DNA of 64,000 nt from Nitrosomonas sp. (GTDB taxonomy: Bacteria; Pseudomonadota; Gammaproteobacteria; Burkholderiales; Nitrosomonadaceae). The translations under genes were made by a program, and so were the position numbers. The stretch is from the NCBI GenBank assembly GCA_031316255.1, contig JALDQW010000001.1:558001-622000 (forward strand), read 5' to 3'. Within the stretch, counting starts at the first letter, position 1, and each line of letters begins with the position of its first letter. A model generated the notes under the pieces. It saw only the letters and a program-made list of their open reading frames with translations. It had not been told where the DNA came from and did no database searches. Shown here in pieces: positions 37,514 through 46,730 of this stretch.

Positions 37514-38476
37514 ATGAAAGCAGAACATTCATGCTGTGCTTATCTTGGTGAACAACTTTCACGTTATGCATTCGGAAACAATCACCCTTTTGGCCCGTTG
37601 CGCCATAACGCTTTCAGTGAAGCATTGTACGAGAAAGGTCTTGATCGCGATGTCGACATCCTGAAACCCGTTTCGACCACGAGAGAAATTCTTGAATTGT
37701 TTCATGGACATGAGTACATCGAAAAAGTCAAAATCATGTCAAAACATGGCAACGGTTTTCTTGACCAGGGCGACACACCGGCTTTTATCGGCATGTATGA
37801 AGCAGTTCTAACGGTTGCAGGCACCGTATGCAGCGCCATTGACCGCTTAGTCAATAATGACCATACCCGGGCATTCATACCGATTGCCGGCCTGCATCAT
37901 GCACGACGCCATATTGCAGCGGGATTTTGTGTCATCAACGATTGCGGTATTGCCATTGAATATTTGCGTCACAAACACAACATTAACAGAATTGCGTATA
38001 TCGATATTGATGCACACCATGGCGATGGCGTTTTCTACAGCTTTGAGAATGATCCCGATCTGATTTTTGTTGATTTTCACGAGGATGGGCACTTTCTGTA
38101 CCCGGGAACCGGAAATACAACCGAGACCGGGAAAGGCGACGCCAAAGACACCAAGCTGAATATTCCGATGCCGCCCGGTGCTGACGATAAGTTATTCATG
38201 CAACTATGGCCTCAAGCTGAAGCATTTATACGTTCCGGAAAACCCGAATTCATATTAGTGCAATGCGGTGCCGACAGCATAAAAGGCGACCCAATTACAC
38301 ATCTGGCGTATACTGAGCACGTACATCAACATGTGACAGCAAGCATCTGCCGTATCGCTGATGAATTTTGTGGTGGCCGCGTGTTGGCGCTCGGCGGTGG
38401 CGGCTACAATCTCGACAATATCGCCAAAACATGGACTGCTGTTGTCAATGCCATGATCGCAGCGGACCAACCCTGA
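37514..38476 (+). CDS. Histone deacetylase family hydrolase (AcuC/acetylpolyamine amidohydrolase type)
   Basis: A 320-residue zinc hydrolase. The catalytic region has AGLHHARRHIAAGFC (His pair), then IAYIDIDAHHGDGV with the zinc Asp and His, VDFHEDGHFLYPGTG, and C-terminal LALGGGGYNLDNIAKTW. Members remove acetyl groups from acetyl-CoA synthetase or polyamines; the substrate here cannot be read. The gene is alone, with a weak ribosome site. Confidence 0.88.
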   Translation: MKAEHSCCAYLGEQLSRYAFGNNHPFGPLRHNAFSEALYEKGLDRDVDILKPVSTTREILELFHGHEYIEKVKIMSKHGNGFLDQGDTPAFIGMYEAVLTVAGTVCSAIDRLVNNDHTRAFIPIAGLHHARRHIAAGFCVINDCGIAIEYLRHKHNINRIAYIDIDAHHGDGVFYSFENDPDLIFVDFHEDGHFLYPGTGNTTETGKGDAKDTKLNIPMPPGADDKLFMQLWPQAEAFIRSGKPEFILVQCGADSIKGDPITHLAYTEHVHQHVTASICRIADEFCGGRVLALGGGGYNLDNIAKTWTAVVNAMIAADQP

Positions 38477-38545
38477 GAATCCTACCTGGATAACCGATCC
38501 GAATAGAAATCCGCAATCCAATGTTCATCTATTCATGTCAGCAAT

Positions 38546-38710
38546 CTATGCTTTTCTCAGATACATACCGGGCTCGTACTCTTGAAATTTTGGATGCACT
38601 GTTATAGCGACAAAATCTATGGGTAGCGCCCCAGATGCACATGCCTTTTGGACCTGCCGCCTAAAAATGGAATCATGATTACTGTTCGTTATTAGAAAAT
38701 ACCCGGTCAA
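38546..38710 (-). CDS. Possible small protein or gene remnant
   Basis: A 54-codon open frame from a TTG at 38710. It reads TGYFLITNSNHDSIFRRQV, then QKACASGALPIDFVAITVHP, and ends GMYLRKA. The composition and codon use look coding, and an in-frame stop lies a few codons upstream. No ribosome site is visible, so it may be the surviving 3' part of an older gene. I do not recognise it. The rest of 38477-38984 shows no gene; it should hold the promoter of the RNA helicase gene. Confidence 0.35.
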   Translation of the reverse strand: MTGYFLITNSNHDSIFRRQVQKACASGALPIDFVAITVHPKFQEYEPGMYLRKA

Positions 38711-38984
38711 TTTTGAATAATTTCTTGTCTAAATAGTATTTATTTGAATTTTCTGTTAATATACACAATCAAGTAAGGTACTACTTTCAAGGAATAATCC
38801 TGTTTTTTTATCACCCCCTGACCTCTCTTCGGATTTCCGACTATTTTCTCAAGAATGTTTCTGTATTTTATAGTGACAAAGGTTAGTGGCAATGCTTGAT
38901 ATGTGCTGTCTCATCACATTCATTAATTAGTCTTTGTCGATAGTTCCACAAGTACATTCTTTTCATCTATTTTAGGAAATTAAC

Positions 38985-40286
38985 GTGTCATTCGAAGCTC
39001 TCAATTTACATCCTCTGATATTAAAAGCCATTCAAAAATCGGGTTACACAGCGCCCACACCGGTACAAAAAAACGCAATACCGGAACTCATTTCAGGAGC
39101 GGATGTCATTGCATCCGCACAAACCGGCACAGGAAAAACGGCCGCGTTTATGCTGCCCGCCCTGCACCATCTGGCAGAACCCTCCAAAAATAGTGGTCGC
39201 GGGCCGCGCGTACTGGTTTTAACACCGACGCGTGAATTAGCTGAACAAGTATCAAATGCGGCAAAAAACTACGGCAAATATCTGTCGCGCATGAACATCG
39301 TCAGCATTCTTGGCGGCATGCCATATGCGCTGCAAAACAGATTATTGTCGCGACCAGTCGATATACTGGTTGCCACACCCGGTAGACTTATTGATCATAT
39401 TCAACGTGGCAACATCAATTTTTCCCGCCTTCAGATGCTCGTTCTGGATGAGGCGGACAGAATGCTCGATATGGGTTTTATTGCCGATGTCGAACGGATT
39501 GCATCCGTCACGCCAAAAAACAAGCAAACGGTTATGTTTTCTGCAACGCTGAATGCGGCAATCGAGAAAGTTGCCGCACGACTGTTAAAATCACCCAAGC
39601 GCATACAGGTTGCGTCACAGAAAGAAAGACTCAACAACATTGAACAGCGCCTGCACTATGTGGATAATCTTTCTCATAAAAACAAACTGCTCGATTATAT
39701 GTTAAGCGATGAAACACTCAAACAAGCGATTGTTTTTACCGCAACCAAGCGTGATGCTGATCTCCTTGCAGACAATCTGTATGCCAGGGGTCACACTGCT
39801 GCTGCTTTGCACGGCGACATGAATCAGCGCGAACGCAATCGTACGCTGACCAGACTCAGAAAAGGCGGATTGCGCATTCTGGTCGCAACGGATGTTGCCG
39901 CCCGCGGGATCGATATCTCCGATATCACGCATGTAATTAACTTTGATTTGCCCAGATTTGCCGAAGACTATGTTCACCGTATCGGCCGAACTGGCCGCGC
40001 AGGTGCAGCCGGCATCGCCGTTTCTTTTGCCACCAATAAAGATGGCATCCATTTGAAACGTATTGAACGCTTTACGGGCCATTCGATTACTTCTCATATT
40101 GTCCCCGGCCTGGAACCCAGTTTCAAACCCAATCAGCGCCCCAAAAGCTTGAAAAAATCGACCACGGCCACGCATCAAAAACGAAAAAGTGCGGTAGCCG
40201 CTTACGGAAAGCGCCAGGAATTTAATCCCGAATTTAAACGGTTCTCCAGAACTTCAAAACTGTCGCAGAAACAAAGGCAACTTTAA
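38985..40286 (+). CDS. rhlE: DEAD-box RNA helicase (RhlE-like)
   Basis: A 433-residue ATP-dependent RNA helicase. Motifs in order: Q motif GYTAPTPVQKNAIP, I ASAQTGTGKTAAF, Ia PTREL, Ib TPGR, II VLDEADRML, III SATL, IV IVFTATK, V VATDVAARGIDI, VI HRIGRTGRAG. The C-terminal tail (about 375-433) is basic, for RNA binding. Start is GTG with AGGAAA seven bases upstream. Roles in ribosome assembly or cold adaptation are known for RhlE. Confidence 0.93.
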   Translation: MSFEALNLHPLILKAIQKSGYTAPTPVQKNAIPELISGADVIASAQTGTGKTAAFMLPALHHLAEPSKNSGRGPRVLVLTPTRELAEQVSNAAKNYGKYLSRMNIVSILGGMPYALQNRLLSRPVDILVATPGRLIDHIQRGNINFSRLQMLVLDEADRMLDMGFIADVERIASVTPKNKQTVMFSATLNAAIEKVAARLLKSPKRIQVASQKERLNNIEQRLHYVDNLSHKNKLLDYMLSDETLKQAIVFTATKRDADLLADNLYARGHTAAALHGDMNQRERNRTLTRLRKGGLRILVATDVAARGIDISDITHVINFDLPRFAEDYVHRIGRTGRAGAAGIAVSFATNKDGIHLKRIERFTGHSITSHIVPGLEPSFKPNQRPKSLKKSTTATHQKRKSAVAAYGKRQEFNPEFKRFSRTSKLSQKQRQL

Positions 40287-40413
40287 AAACAAGCACCAAC
40301 ACTTTTGATATCTGCTGTCAAATACGGAAGCCATAGCATTTAACCCACTAGCAATTTTGCAGCTTGGTGGACTTGAAACAAACCTGATCAGGTATTGTCA
40401 TAACGGCTCGATG

Positions 40414-40440
40414 TTTCCGGTTTTCGTTGAAAACCGGAAA
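40414..40440. terminator. Hairpin between convergent genes
   Basis: Perfect 11-base arms TTTCCGGTTTT and AAAACCGGAAA around a 5-base loop. It lies between the ends of the helicase gene and the diguanylate cyclase gene and could terminate either. Neither strand has a long T-run after the stem. Confidence 0.5.
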
Positions 40441-40567
40441 TGTTCTGCCAGCGAAACTCAGACGCAGATTCATAAAGCATGAAGATTACGCTCTTGTATT
40501 TGACGTGCACCTGCCGCGTACACTGGCACATCCATTGAATCCGGCAATATCGAATTGAAAACGTATT

Positions 40568-41695
40568 TTAGGTATCGCCGCCATCAATTACAATCCGGTT
40601 TCTACCCGCAGCTTTTGCCTGATACAACGCCTTGTCCGCGTTGCCCAACAGCGCTGCACCGATTAATTCGTATTTCTGGCCATCCTGTTGCACCAATGCA
40701 TGCAAGTTTCTCAAGTTGGCCATGCCGATCGAAATTGAAATCCGGAACTGCTCGTCTCGAAAGCGATGCGTCATAGTAAAAACTGTCTGACGCAAGCGCT
40801 CGGCTATCTCATGAGCGAACTGCAGCGTCGTTGCAGGTAGCGCGACGACAAACTCTTCACCCCCATAACGCGCCACAATATCACAGGCGCGCACATGTGT
40901 TCTGATCAAATCAGCGACGCAAACCAACACCTGATCACCGGTTTGGTGGCCATACTGGTCATTGATACGCTTGAAATAATCCACATCGAGGAACATGCAG
41001 ACAAGATCATCATCCCAGCGCAGACTGCGTGCAATTTCATCTTTTAAGCGTAAATCAAAATACCGGCGGTTATAGATCTGGGTGAGCACATCCTGATAGC
41101 TGATTTCCCTGATTCGTTGCTGGTTAAGGCAATTTTCTATGGCAACCGCGGCCATCATCGATAATTTCTGTAAAAAAAACGTACCCACGCCCTGAGGAAA
41201 ACGGTTGCTATCATGACTCAAAAGCAGTAACGCCCCGATAATTCGTTCGCTTCTCAATAACGGCAGATAGGCTGCGCTGCGAGTTTGCGCTTTAGTCTGT
41301 AAACTGGACACCATCCATTGGTATTTTTTTAGGACTTCCGTCCCCAACAGCGGCTCTTTGATTAAAGAATCGACAACCCCGGCATCCTTGACAGGATCTA
41401 CAATCAGCAACCTGTGCGCATAATTCGAACGCTCCTCGTCGCCATGCTCAGAAAAAAGACGTTCGGCATCCTGATGCTGATCGACGAGACACAGCACAAC
41501 ATCCATAAGCTGAAAGCGCGCGATGAATTCCGACAGGAGAAGATCTCTTAATTCTTTTGGTGTATTGGCGCCAATGATTTCAAAACCAAATGTCTCGTAT
41601 AATGCCTGTTTCCTTTCATTGTCTCTTACCTTCTTAATCAGATTGTTTAACTTGTTTTGTAACAGACGGTTTTGCTCGTGGACAGTGGAATTCAT
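40568..41695 (-). CDS. Diguanylate cyclase (DUF484/GAF-like plus GGDEF)
   Basis: A 375-residue cytoplasmic protein. An N-terminal coiled coil (about 5-35) leads into a GAF/DUF484-like sensor domain (about 40-190), then a GGDEF domain (about 205-370). The active loop is RYGGEEF and the product-inhibition I-site RACD sits five residues before it, so it should make cyclic di-GMP and be feedback-controlled. DVLTQIYNRRYFD and LDVDYFKRINDQYGHQTGD are typical. No ribosome site is clear. Confidence 0.92.
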   Translation of the reverse strand: MNSTVHEQNRLLQNKLNNLIKKVRDNERKQALYETFGFEIIGANTPKELRDLLLSEFIARFQLMDVVLCLVDQHQDAERLFSEHGDEERSNYAHRLLIVDPVKDAGVVDSLIKEPLLGTEVLKKYQWMVSSLQTKAQTRSAAYLPLLRSERIIGALLLLSHDSNRFPQGVGTFFLQKLSMMAAVAIENCLNQQRIREISYQDVLTQIYNRRYFDLRLKDEIARSLRWDDDLVCMFLDVDYFKRINDQYGHQTGDQVLVCVADLIRTHVRACDIVARYGGEEFVVALPATTLQFAHEIAERLRQTVFTMTHRFRDEQFRISISIGMANLRNLHALVQQDGQKYELIGAALLGNADKALYQAKAAGRNRIVIDGGDT

Positions 41696-42093
41696 TTTTT
41701 TAACCGGCTGTTACAACTATGATACCTATGACAGCCTTAGCAATCGTAGAAAGTCGATAATAAAACCGGCGCGAGTATTGTTATATTTGTCTTAACCTTG
41801 CTTATTTTTTAGGGCGCCCTGCTATGTCGAATTTGGAATATCGTTTAGCATTCGTCCGTACAGGCACGCATGCAATTACGCTTGATAAAACAGTGGCATC
41901 CGGTTTTGATCAAACTAATAAACCAGAGCGGTGTATTTTACAACAAGTGTGTGTAAAAATCAGTGCGCACACTTGCTTAACCGGTTACCCGCTTTACACG
42001 TTCATCTACATGCTTAACCGTAATTGAAACGCTACCATTTCAAACATATTCTGGCCGTTTTAGCATTAAACAAAGATATGAAGGATTTCAATT
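41696..42093. other. Intergenic region between divergent genes
   Basis: About 400 bases holding the promoters of the cyclase and trkH. A 67-codon frame at 41824-42027 follows a palindromic AGGGCGCCCT but has no recognisable features, and I do not count it as a gene. AAGGA lies ten bases before the trkH TTG. Confidence 0.4.
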
Positions 42094-43560
42094 TTGCTGC
42101 ATACCGATAATATAACTATACTGCAAAAACCAGTCAGGCTCAGTATTATTGGTAAATATCTGGGCCAATTATTGATTGTTCTGGCGTATCTGACTCTTAT
42201 ACCGCTTGCGGCATCACTGTATTTCATGGAATACAACTTTACCGTTCGATATGCAATCACAGAAATTATTCTACTGATCGCAGGCTTGCCGCTTTCACGC
42301 ATTAACGCTACCGCCAATATACAAAACAACGAAGGCCTGGTCATCACCGGTTTAATTTTTATTTTGACGCCCTTGATCATGACCATACCCATGATGGGCA
42401 GCGGTCTTGATTTTATAGATGCTTTGTTTGAAGCCGTATCCGCTTTTACAACGACCGGCCTTTCTGTTGCAACCGAACTACAGCTACAACCGCTTACTTT
42501 TCTGTTCGCCCGTTCCTATATGCAATGGATTGGTGGGCTGGGCATCGTCGTTTTGACCATTGCGCTGCTGTTAAGGCCAGGCATTTATCTCAGAAAACTG
42601 GTCGAACTGAACGAAAACGAAGATATTGTCAGTTCAACACTGCCTTATGCACGGCGCATATTTATGGTCTATGTTTTGCTGACAGTCATATGCATAGTCA
42701 TGATCTGGATTGCCTGCGGTAATTTTTTTAATGCGGTCACACATGCATTTTCAGCGGTTTCAACAGGTGGATTTTCCAATTTTGATAATAGTCTGGCGGG
42801 CTTTGATTCCCCGTTTGTCTCCATCAGCGTGATCCTGGGTTGCGTCTTTGGCGCACTGCCCTTGCTGTTATATTTTCGCATCCGGAGATATCCTTTTTGG
42901 GCGTTTTTCCAAGATGCGCAAGTCAGAGCGATCACATATTTCGTCCTGTTTACGAGCATACTGCTTTTTATTGTTTTAGTGCATGATTCACACATAAAGG
43001 CCACAGAAGCCCTTTATCATGCACTGATGATGGCAATTTCTGCGCAAACGACGGCTGGTTTTTCTACCATTGATATCTCGCTTATCGGTGCTCATGGCAT
43101 GTTAATCCTCATGATAGCCATGTTTGTGGGCGGCTCACTGGGATCAACCGCAGGGGGCGTAAAGCTTTATCGTATTTTAATATTCTGGAGAACGCTTCAT
43201 CATATGCTGCAGAAAGCAACCACCACCCCGCATGCTGTGATAGCACCCCGTCTTGCCGGAAAAAATCTTGAAATCGATGAAATCAGCAAAGCCCTGCTGG
43301 TCATCTTGCTTTTTTTCTTTACGATCATTTTTTCATGGCTTGTGTTTTTATTTGCCGGCCACGAACCCATTGCCGCTCTGTTTGAGGTTGTCTCAGCCAC
43401 AGGCACCGTTGGCCTGAGCAGCGGTATTACCAGTGTGGATTTGCCCTATTACCTAAAGCTGATACTATGCCTGTGTATGTTACTCGGCCGCCTTGAATTC
43501 ATCGCCTTCTTGGTTCTAGCCTATCCACTGACCTGGGTTAACAGGAGATCTCGCGCATGA
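42094..43560 (+). CDS. trkH: Potassium uptake membrane protein
   Basis: A 488-residue potassium translocating subunit with the four-repeat P-loop design: FTTTGLSVATELQL, AVSTGGFSNFD, QTTAGFSTIDI and ATGTVGLSSGI. About ten membrane helices. The start is TTG with a good AAGGA ribosome site. It overlaps trkA by four bases (ATGA). It forms a Trk/Ktr-type uptake system with the next gene. Confidence 0.93.
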   Translation: MLHTDNITILQKPVRLSIIGKYLGQLLIVLAYLTLIPLAASLYFMEYNFTVRYAITEIILLIAGLPLSRINATANIQNNEGLVITGLIFILTPLIMTIPMMGSGLDFIDALFEAVSAFTTTGLSVATELQLQPLTFLFARSYMQWIGGLGIVVLTIALLLRPGIYLRKLVELNENEDIVSSTLPYARRIFMVYVLLTVICIVMIWIACGNFFNAVTHAFSAVSTGGFSNFDNSLAGFDSPFVSISVILGCVFGALPLLLYFRIRRYPFWAFFQDAQVRAITYFVLFTSILLFIVLVHDSHIKATEALYHALMMAISAQTTAGFSTIDISLIGAHGMLILMIAMFVGGSLGSTAGGVKLYRILIFWRTLHHMLQKATTTPHAVIAPRLAGKNLEIDEISKALLVILLFFFTIIFSWLVFLFAGHEPIAALFEVVSATGTVGLSSGITSVDLPYYLKLILCLCMLLGRLEFIAFLVLAYPLTWVNRRSRA

Positions 43561-44207
43561 GAATAGCATTTGTAGGTGCAAGTTCAGTCGCAATAGCCAC
43601 TGCACGCAATCTCAGTAAACAAGGCCATGACATTATCTTGATCGAAATAAACAAGGAAAAGATTGAACAACTGACCGATCAACTCGACTGCGGTTTTATT
43701 CATGGCGACGGAACACGCCCGGATATTTTGAAAGAAATCGACCCTGAAAATACTGACGTCATTTTTTGTTCCACCAGCAACGACCAATCCAATATTATTG
43801 CCAGCCTGGTCGCCCGGTCACTCGGATTTAAAAAAACAGTGACCAAGCTGGAAGACCCGGAATTCGATCATATCGCCATCGAACTGGGACTGGAAAGCAT
43901 AGTGGTACCCTCAAGAACAATCGCACGCTATCTTTCAGACATGGTTGAAGGACGAAACATCCTGGAGATTTCATCCATCATCAAAGGCGATGCAAGCGTA
44001 TTTTCTTTCGTAGTGCAAAAAGAACTGGAAGTACCGATGAATCAGTTGGATCTGCCCGAGGAATGCCGCATTATGTGCATTTACCGGCAAGACGAACTGT
44101 TACTGCCGCATGAAGACACCCGACTCATATCAGACGATGAAGTGGTGATAATCACACACCAAAAATACCTGACAAAACTCCGTGAACGGTTCAATCGGGA
44201 CATGTAG
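43557..44207 (+). CDS. trkA: TrkA-type potassium uptake regulator (single-unit)
   Basis: A 216-residue protein with one RCK-N nucleotide-binding fold (about 1-120) and one RCK-C domain (about 135-215), so half the length of E. coli TrkA and like KtrA. The usual GxGxxG is reduced to VGASSVA: only the first Gly remains. The ligand-binding acidic residue after strand 2 (ILIEIN) is kept. It gates TrkH in response to nucleotides. Coupled to trkH by ATGA. Confidence 0.88.
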   Translation: MRIAFVGASSVAIATARNLSKQGHDIILIEINKEKIEQLTDQLDCGFIHGDGTRPDILKEIDPENTDVIFCSTSNDQSNIIASLVARSLGFKKTVTKLEDPEFDHIAIELGLESIVVPSRTIARYLSDMVEGRNILEISSIIKGDASVFSFVVQKELEVPMNQLDLPEECRIMCIYRQDELLLPHEDTRLISDDEVVIITHQKYLTKLRERFNRDM

Positions 44208-44220
44208 CAAAACATGTCCC
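44197..44220 (+). terminator. Hairpin overlapping the trkA stop
   Basis: Nine-base perfect arms GGGACATGT and ACATGTCCC with a six-base loop. The left arm includes the first base of the trkA stop codon. No T-tract follows, so it may act as an RNA 3' end or stabilising hairpin. Confidence 0.45.
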
Positions 44221-44378
44221 GCACGCCATCCATTTCATATTGTGACGGGTTCGCTGCGCTTATGCGTGTCATGGCAATGCGTACAGATGAAACAAATTGC
44301 TAAATTTGCCACTCGAAAGGGAACGTTTATTCGCTAAAATAGTTTTTTGGCGATTAACAACAAATATCTTTAATATTT

Positions 44379-44398
44379 GAGATATTCTCATATATCTC
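44379..44398 (+). promoter_or_regulatory. Palindrome upstream of satD
   Basis: Arms GAGATAT and ATATCTC separated by six bases, about 80 bases before the satD start. Operator-like; function inferred only from position. Confidence 0.35.
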
Positions 44399-44419
44399 CA
44401 TTTTATACGATATATAATT

Positions 44420-44435
44420 TATTTACAGGTAAATA
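44420..44435 (+). promoter_or_regulatory. Palindrome just upstream of satD
   Basis: TATTTAC-AG-GTAAATA, perfect 7-base arms, ending 25 bases before the ATG and next to the GAAAGG ribosome site. A candidate operator for the helix-turn-helix protein encoded downstream. Confidence 0.4.
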
Positions 44436-44460
44436 CTCATTATTGAAAGGTCAACAATCG

Positions 44461-45096
44461 ATGGAGCTTGATAGGATAGCCGTGATTACCGGCGATGTAA
44501 TCAGTTCCAAAACAGTAGCGACAGAAGCCTGGTTAACGCGGCTAAAGAGCGTACTGGACAAATTGGGGCAAGAACCGCAAAACTGGCAAATTTACCGAGG
44601 CGATAGCTTTCAGCTCGAGATTGCCTCAGCCGAGACAGTGTTGGAAGCGGCATTATTAATTAAAGCCACCCTGAAAACGGTAAAAGGCATTGACGTGCGC
44701 ATGGGTATAGGCATCGGCACGAAGTCTTACGCAGCGGCTCAAGTAACGGAATCAAACGGTGAAGCTTTTGTTTATTCCGGTGAAGCATTTGAGTCTCTAG
44801 CAAAACAAAAAATGACTATGGCGATTAAATCGCCTTGGCCGGAGTTTGATGAAGAAATTAATCTACTGCTAAAGCTGGCGTTGACATTTATGGACAAGTG
44901 GCTGGTAAATTATGCCGAGGTTATAAGGGTTTCGTTACTACATAAAACACTTTCACAAAAAGAACTTGGCGCTAAAATGCACATCGCACAAAACACGGTA
45001 AGCGATCGGCAGTCGCGCGCGCATAAAGAAGAATTGTTGGCTTTTGAACGGTTATTCAGGAAGAAAATAACACAATATATGGGATTGCAAGATTAA
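44461..45096 (+). CDS. SatD-family protein with C-terminal helix-turn-helix
   Basis: From the ATG at 44461, 211 residues. The N-terminal part VITGDVISSKTVATEAWLTRLKS and the YRGDSFQLEI and DVRMGIGIGTKSY segments fit the SatD family, which has a cyclase-like fold and unsettled function. Residues about 165-195 (LSQKELGAKMHIAQNTVS) form a helix-turn-helix. The frame upstream to 44377 is discarded because GAAAGG sits before the 44461 ATG. A DUF3307 membrane gene follows, the usual partner. Confidence 0.8.
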   Translation: MELDRIAVITGDVISSKTVATEAWLTRLKSVLDKLGQEPQNWQIYRGDSFQLEIASAETVLEAALLIKATLKTVKGIDVRMGIGIGTKSYAAAQVTESNGEAFVYSGEAFESLAKQKMTMAIKSPWPEFDEEINLLLKLALTFMDKWLVNYAEVIRVSLLHKTLSQKELGAKMHIAQNTVSDRQSRAHKEELLAFERLFRKKITQYMGLQD

Positions 45097-45135
45097 TGCT
45101 GCGTAATGAACACATTGAGCGCATAGGCAATACAC

Positions 45136-45858
45136 ATGACATTATTAATTAAATTATTGATTGTGCACCTTATTGTAGACTTTACTCTACAATGGAGAAC
45201 AATGCTGGCGGATAAGCAGAACCTGCGGTTTCGCTCTCCCTATTTGTATTTGCATGGCTTGTTGCACGGGTTGTTGACATTGGCAATCTTGGCCGATTTA
45301 AATTACTTTTACGGCGCTCTGATAATTTTTGTCTCGCATACGATTATTGATGGATTAAAATTAACTTTGCAGACAAAAAATAATGAAAGACTACTGTTTT
45401 TTGTCGACCAACTCTTGCATATCGCAATTTTAGTGGGAATTGCGCACTACTATCAGCCAATTGCCTTTCTATCGATAACAGAGCACGATTATTTCTATCC
45501 ACACCTGCTTTTTATTATTTATTTAACGTTCCCGGCTTCTATTGTTATTCAGAAGATATTTTTAAAGTGGGATCTATCGGATATTGCCGCCAGTGCGTCT
45601 TTAGTGGGCGCCGGCGCTTATATCGGCATTATTGAACGCTTCATTATTTACGGCGCCGTAGTTACCCTAAACTGGAATATTATCGGCTTTTTACTTGCAG
45701 CCAAATCTATTTTCAGGTTTGGCGATATGCGCGATGCACACGACAGGAAATACACAGAATATATTTTTGTTGGTACATTGCTGAGCTTTGTTTCCGCCAT
45801 TTTATGTGGCGTGTTATTTATGTTGTATACCGGACAGTCTTTAACATCCCAACCGTAA
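45136..45858 (+). CDS. DUF3307 membrane protein
   Basis: A 240-residue integral membrane protein with about six helices. The N-terminal DUF3307 signature is LIVHLIVDFTLQWRTMLADK followed by LHGLLHGLLT and FVSHTIIDGLKL; the conserved His and Asp residues in the membrane are visible. A second helical half follows (FRFGDMRDAHDRKYTEYI). SatD and DUF3307 genes are often neighbours, so the pair probably works together. The function is not known to me. Confidence 0.82.
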   Translation: MTLLIKLLIVHLIVDFTLQWRTMLADKQNLRFRSPYLYLHGLLHGLLTLAILADLNYFYGALIIFVSHTIIDGLKLTLQTKNNERLLFFVDQLLHIAILVGIAHYYQPIAFLSITEHDYFYPHLLFIIYLTFPASIVIQKIFLKWDLSDIAASASLVGAGAYIGIIERFIIYGAVVTLNWNIIGFLLAAKSIFRFGDMRDAHDRKYTEYIFVGTLLSFVSAILCGVLFMLYTGQSLTSQP

Positions 45859-45889
45859 TGTTCGGTTTAAGGAAAAAAACGGCACAAAA

Positions 45890-46588
45890 CTAGTCTGACA
45901 CAGGGTGCCGCTCCCAACTAACCTCAGCACATTTCAAGGCGAATCCTACCGCAGATTTACCAGATCCTCCGAAAAGTGCAGTCTCCAACTCAGTATGGAT
46001 GATGACGCCATGTGCAATTGATCCGGACGGACAGTACACGGCTGGCTTCCAGGTTCCACAGTTTGCGTGTGAGGCCGCTACCGGAGACTTAATGAGATCA
46101 ATCTGTTCCTTGGTTTTCCAGACTTTAGCTGCATAGACTTTAATGCCTTTGATGCGATTGTTGCCTTTATTCTTACTGTCACAGACCGCGAGCCCTCGGA
46201 CATAATATCGCGAGTTGCTGTCAAGCGATGCTTCTTTTTTATTGCCCCAGTTCTCTCCGGGACATTCCTGCCAATACCAGCCTGTTGGCGTATCCGACCC
46301 GTCATTCAGGGAACGCAACAGGGTCTGGATGCGACAGGGAAGATCGCCTCCCTCTTTCCATTCCAGGCCGCGCATGGCAAACGTATTTGAACTCACCTTC
46401 GTGATTGTGGCCTGTTGTTTGATCCCGCTTTTTCCAGAAATGGCGGTCTCTGAGTCCGTGCCAACTTTGAATCCTACTGATTCAATAGGGCCCACTTCGG
46501 TACGGCTTTGCGCGTCAGGATTCATGAATACACACAGAATTCCTAAGATTGTCGATAGGGTTACAAATGTGTTGGATCGTCCTTGCAT
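45890..46588 (-). CDS. Secreted hypothetical protein with Cys-rich repeats
   Basis: From the ATG at 46588 (AGAAGGAGA seven bases upstream), 232 residues with a signal peptide (TFVTLSTILGILCVFMNPDAQS). The mature part has spaced Cys-Trp elements: DLPCRIQTLL, GWYWQECPGENW, VRGLAVCDSK, CGTWKPAVYCPSGSIAHGV and VGFALKCAEVSW. The pattern weakly recalls vitelline-membrane-outer-layer beta-prism proteins, but I do not claim the family. Six Cys could form three disulfides. Its target and role are unknown. Confidence 0.6.
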   Translation of the reverse strand: MQGRSNTFVTLSTILGILCVFMNPDAQSRTEVGPIESVGFKVGTDSETAISGKSGIKQQATITKVSSNTFAMRGLEWKEGGDLPCRIQTLLRSLNDGSDTPTGWYWQECPGENWGNKKEASLDSNSRYYVRGLAVCDSKNKGNNRIKGIKVYAAKVWKTKEQIDLIKSPVAASHANCGTWKPAVYCPSGSIAHGVIIHTELETALFGGSGKSAVGFALKCAEVSWERHPVSD

Positions 46589-46655
46589 ACTTGTTCTCCT
46601 TCTGTCGTGGTGATGTTGATGAAAAGAAAGAGGCTCAAACCAGCATTTCCCCACA

Positions 46656-46730
46656 TTACTGAACAACCACCGATTCGCCTTCTAACTCATCAATATACTT
46701 TTGAATCATTTCATCGGTAATGTTTTCCTG
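46656..46730 (-). pseudogene. Remnant resembling the C-terminus of an IS200/IS605 transposase
   Basis: Twenty-four codons read QENITDEMIQKYIDELEG... up to a stop, with an in-frame stop two codons upstream. The TDE-IQKYI pattern recalls the last helix of small Tyr transposases of the IS200 group. Too short to be certain. Confidence 0.3.

Noticed and set aside
41824..42027. 67-codon frame after AGGGCGCCCT
   Set aside because: No ribosome site, no family likeness, mixed composition; probably chance.
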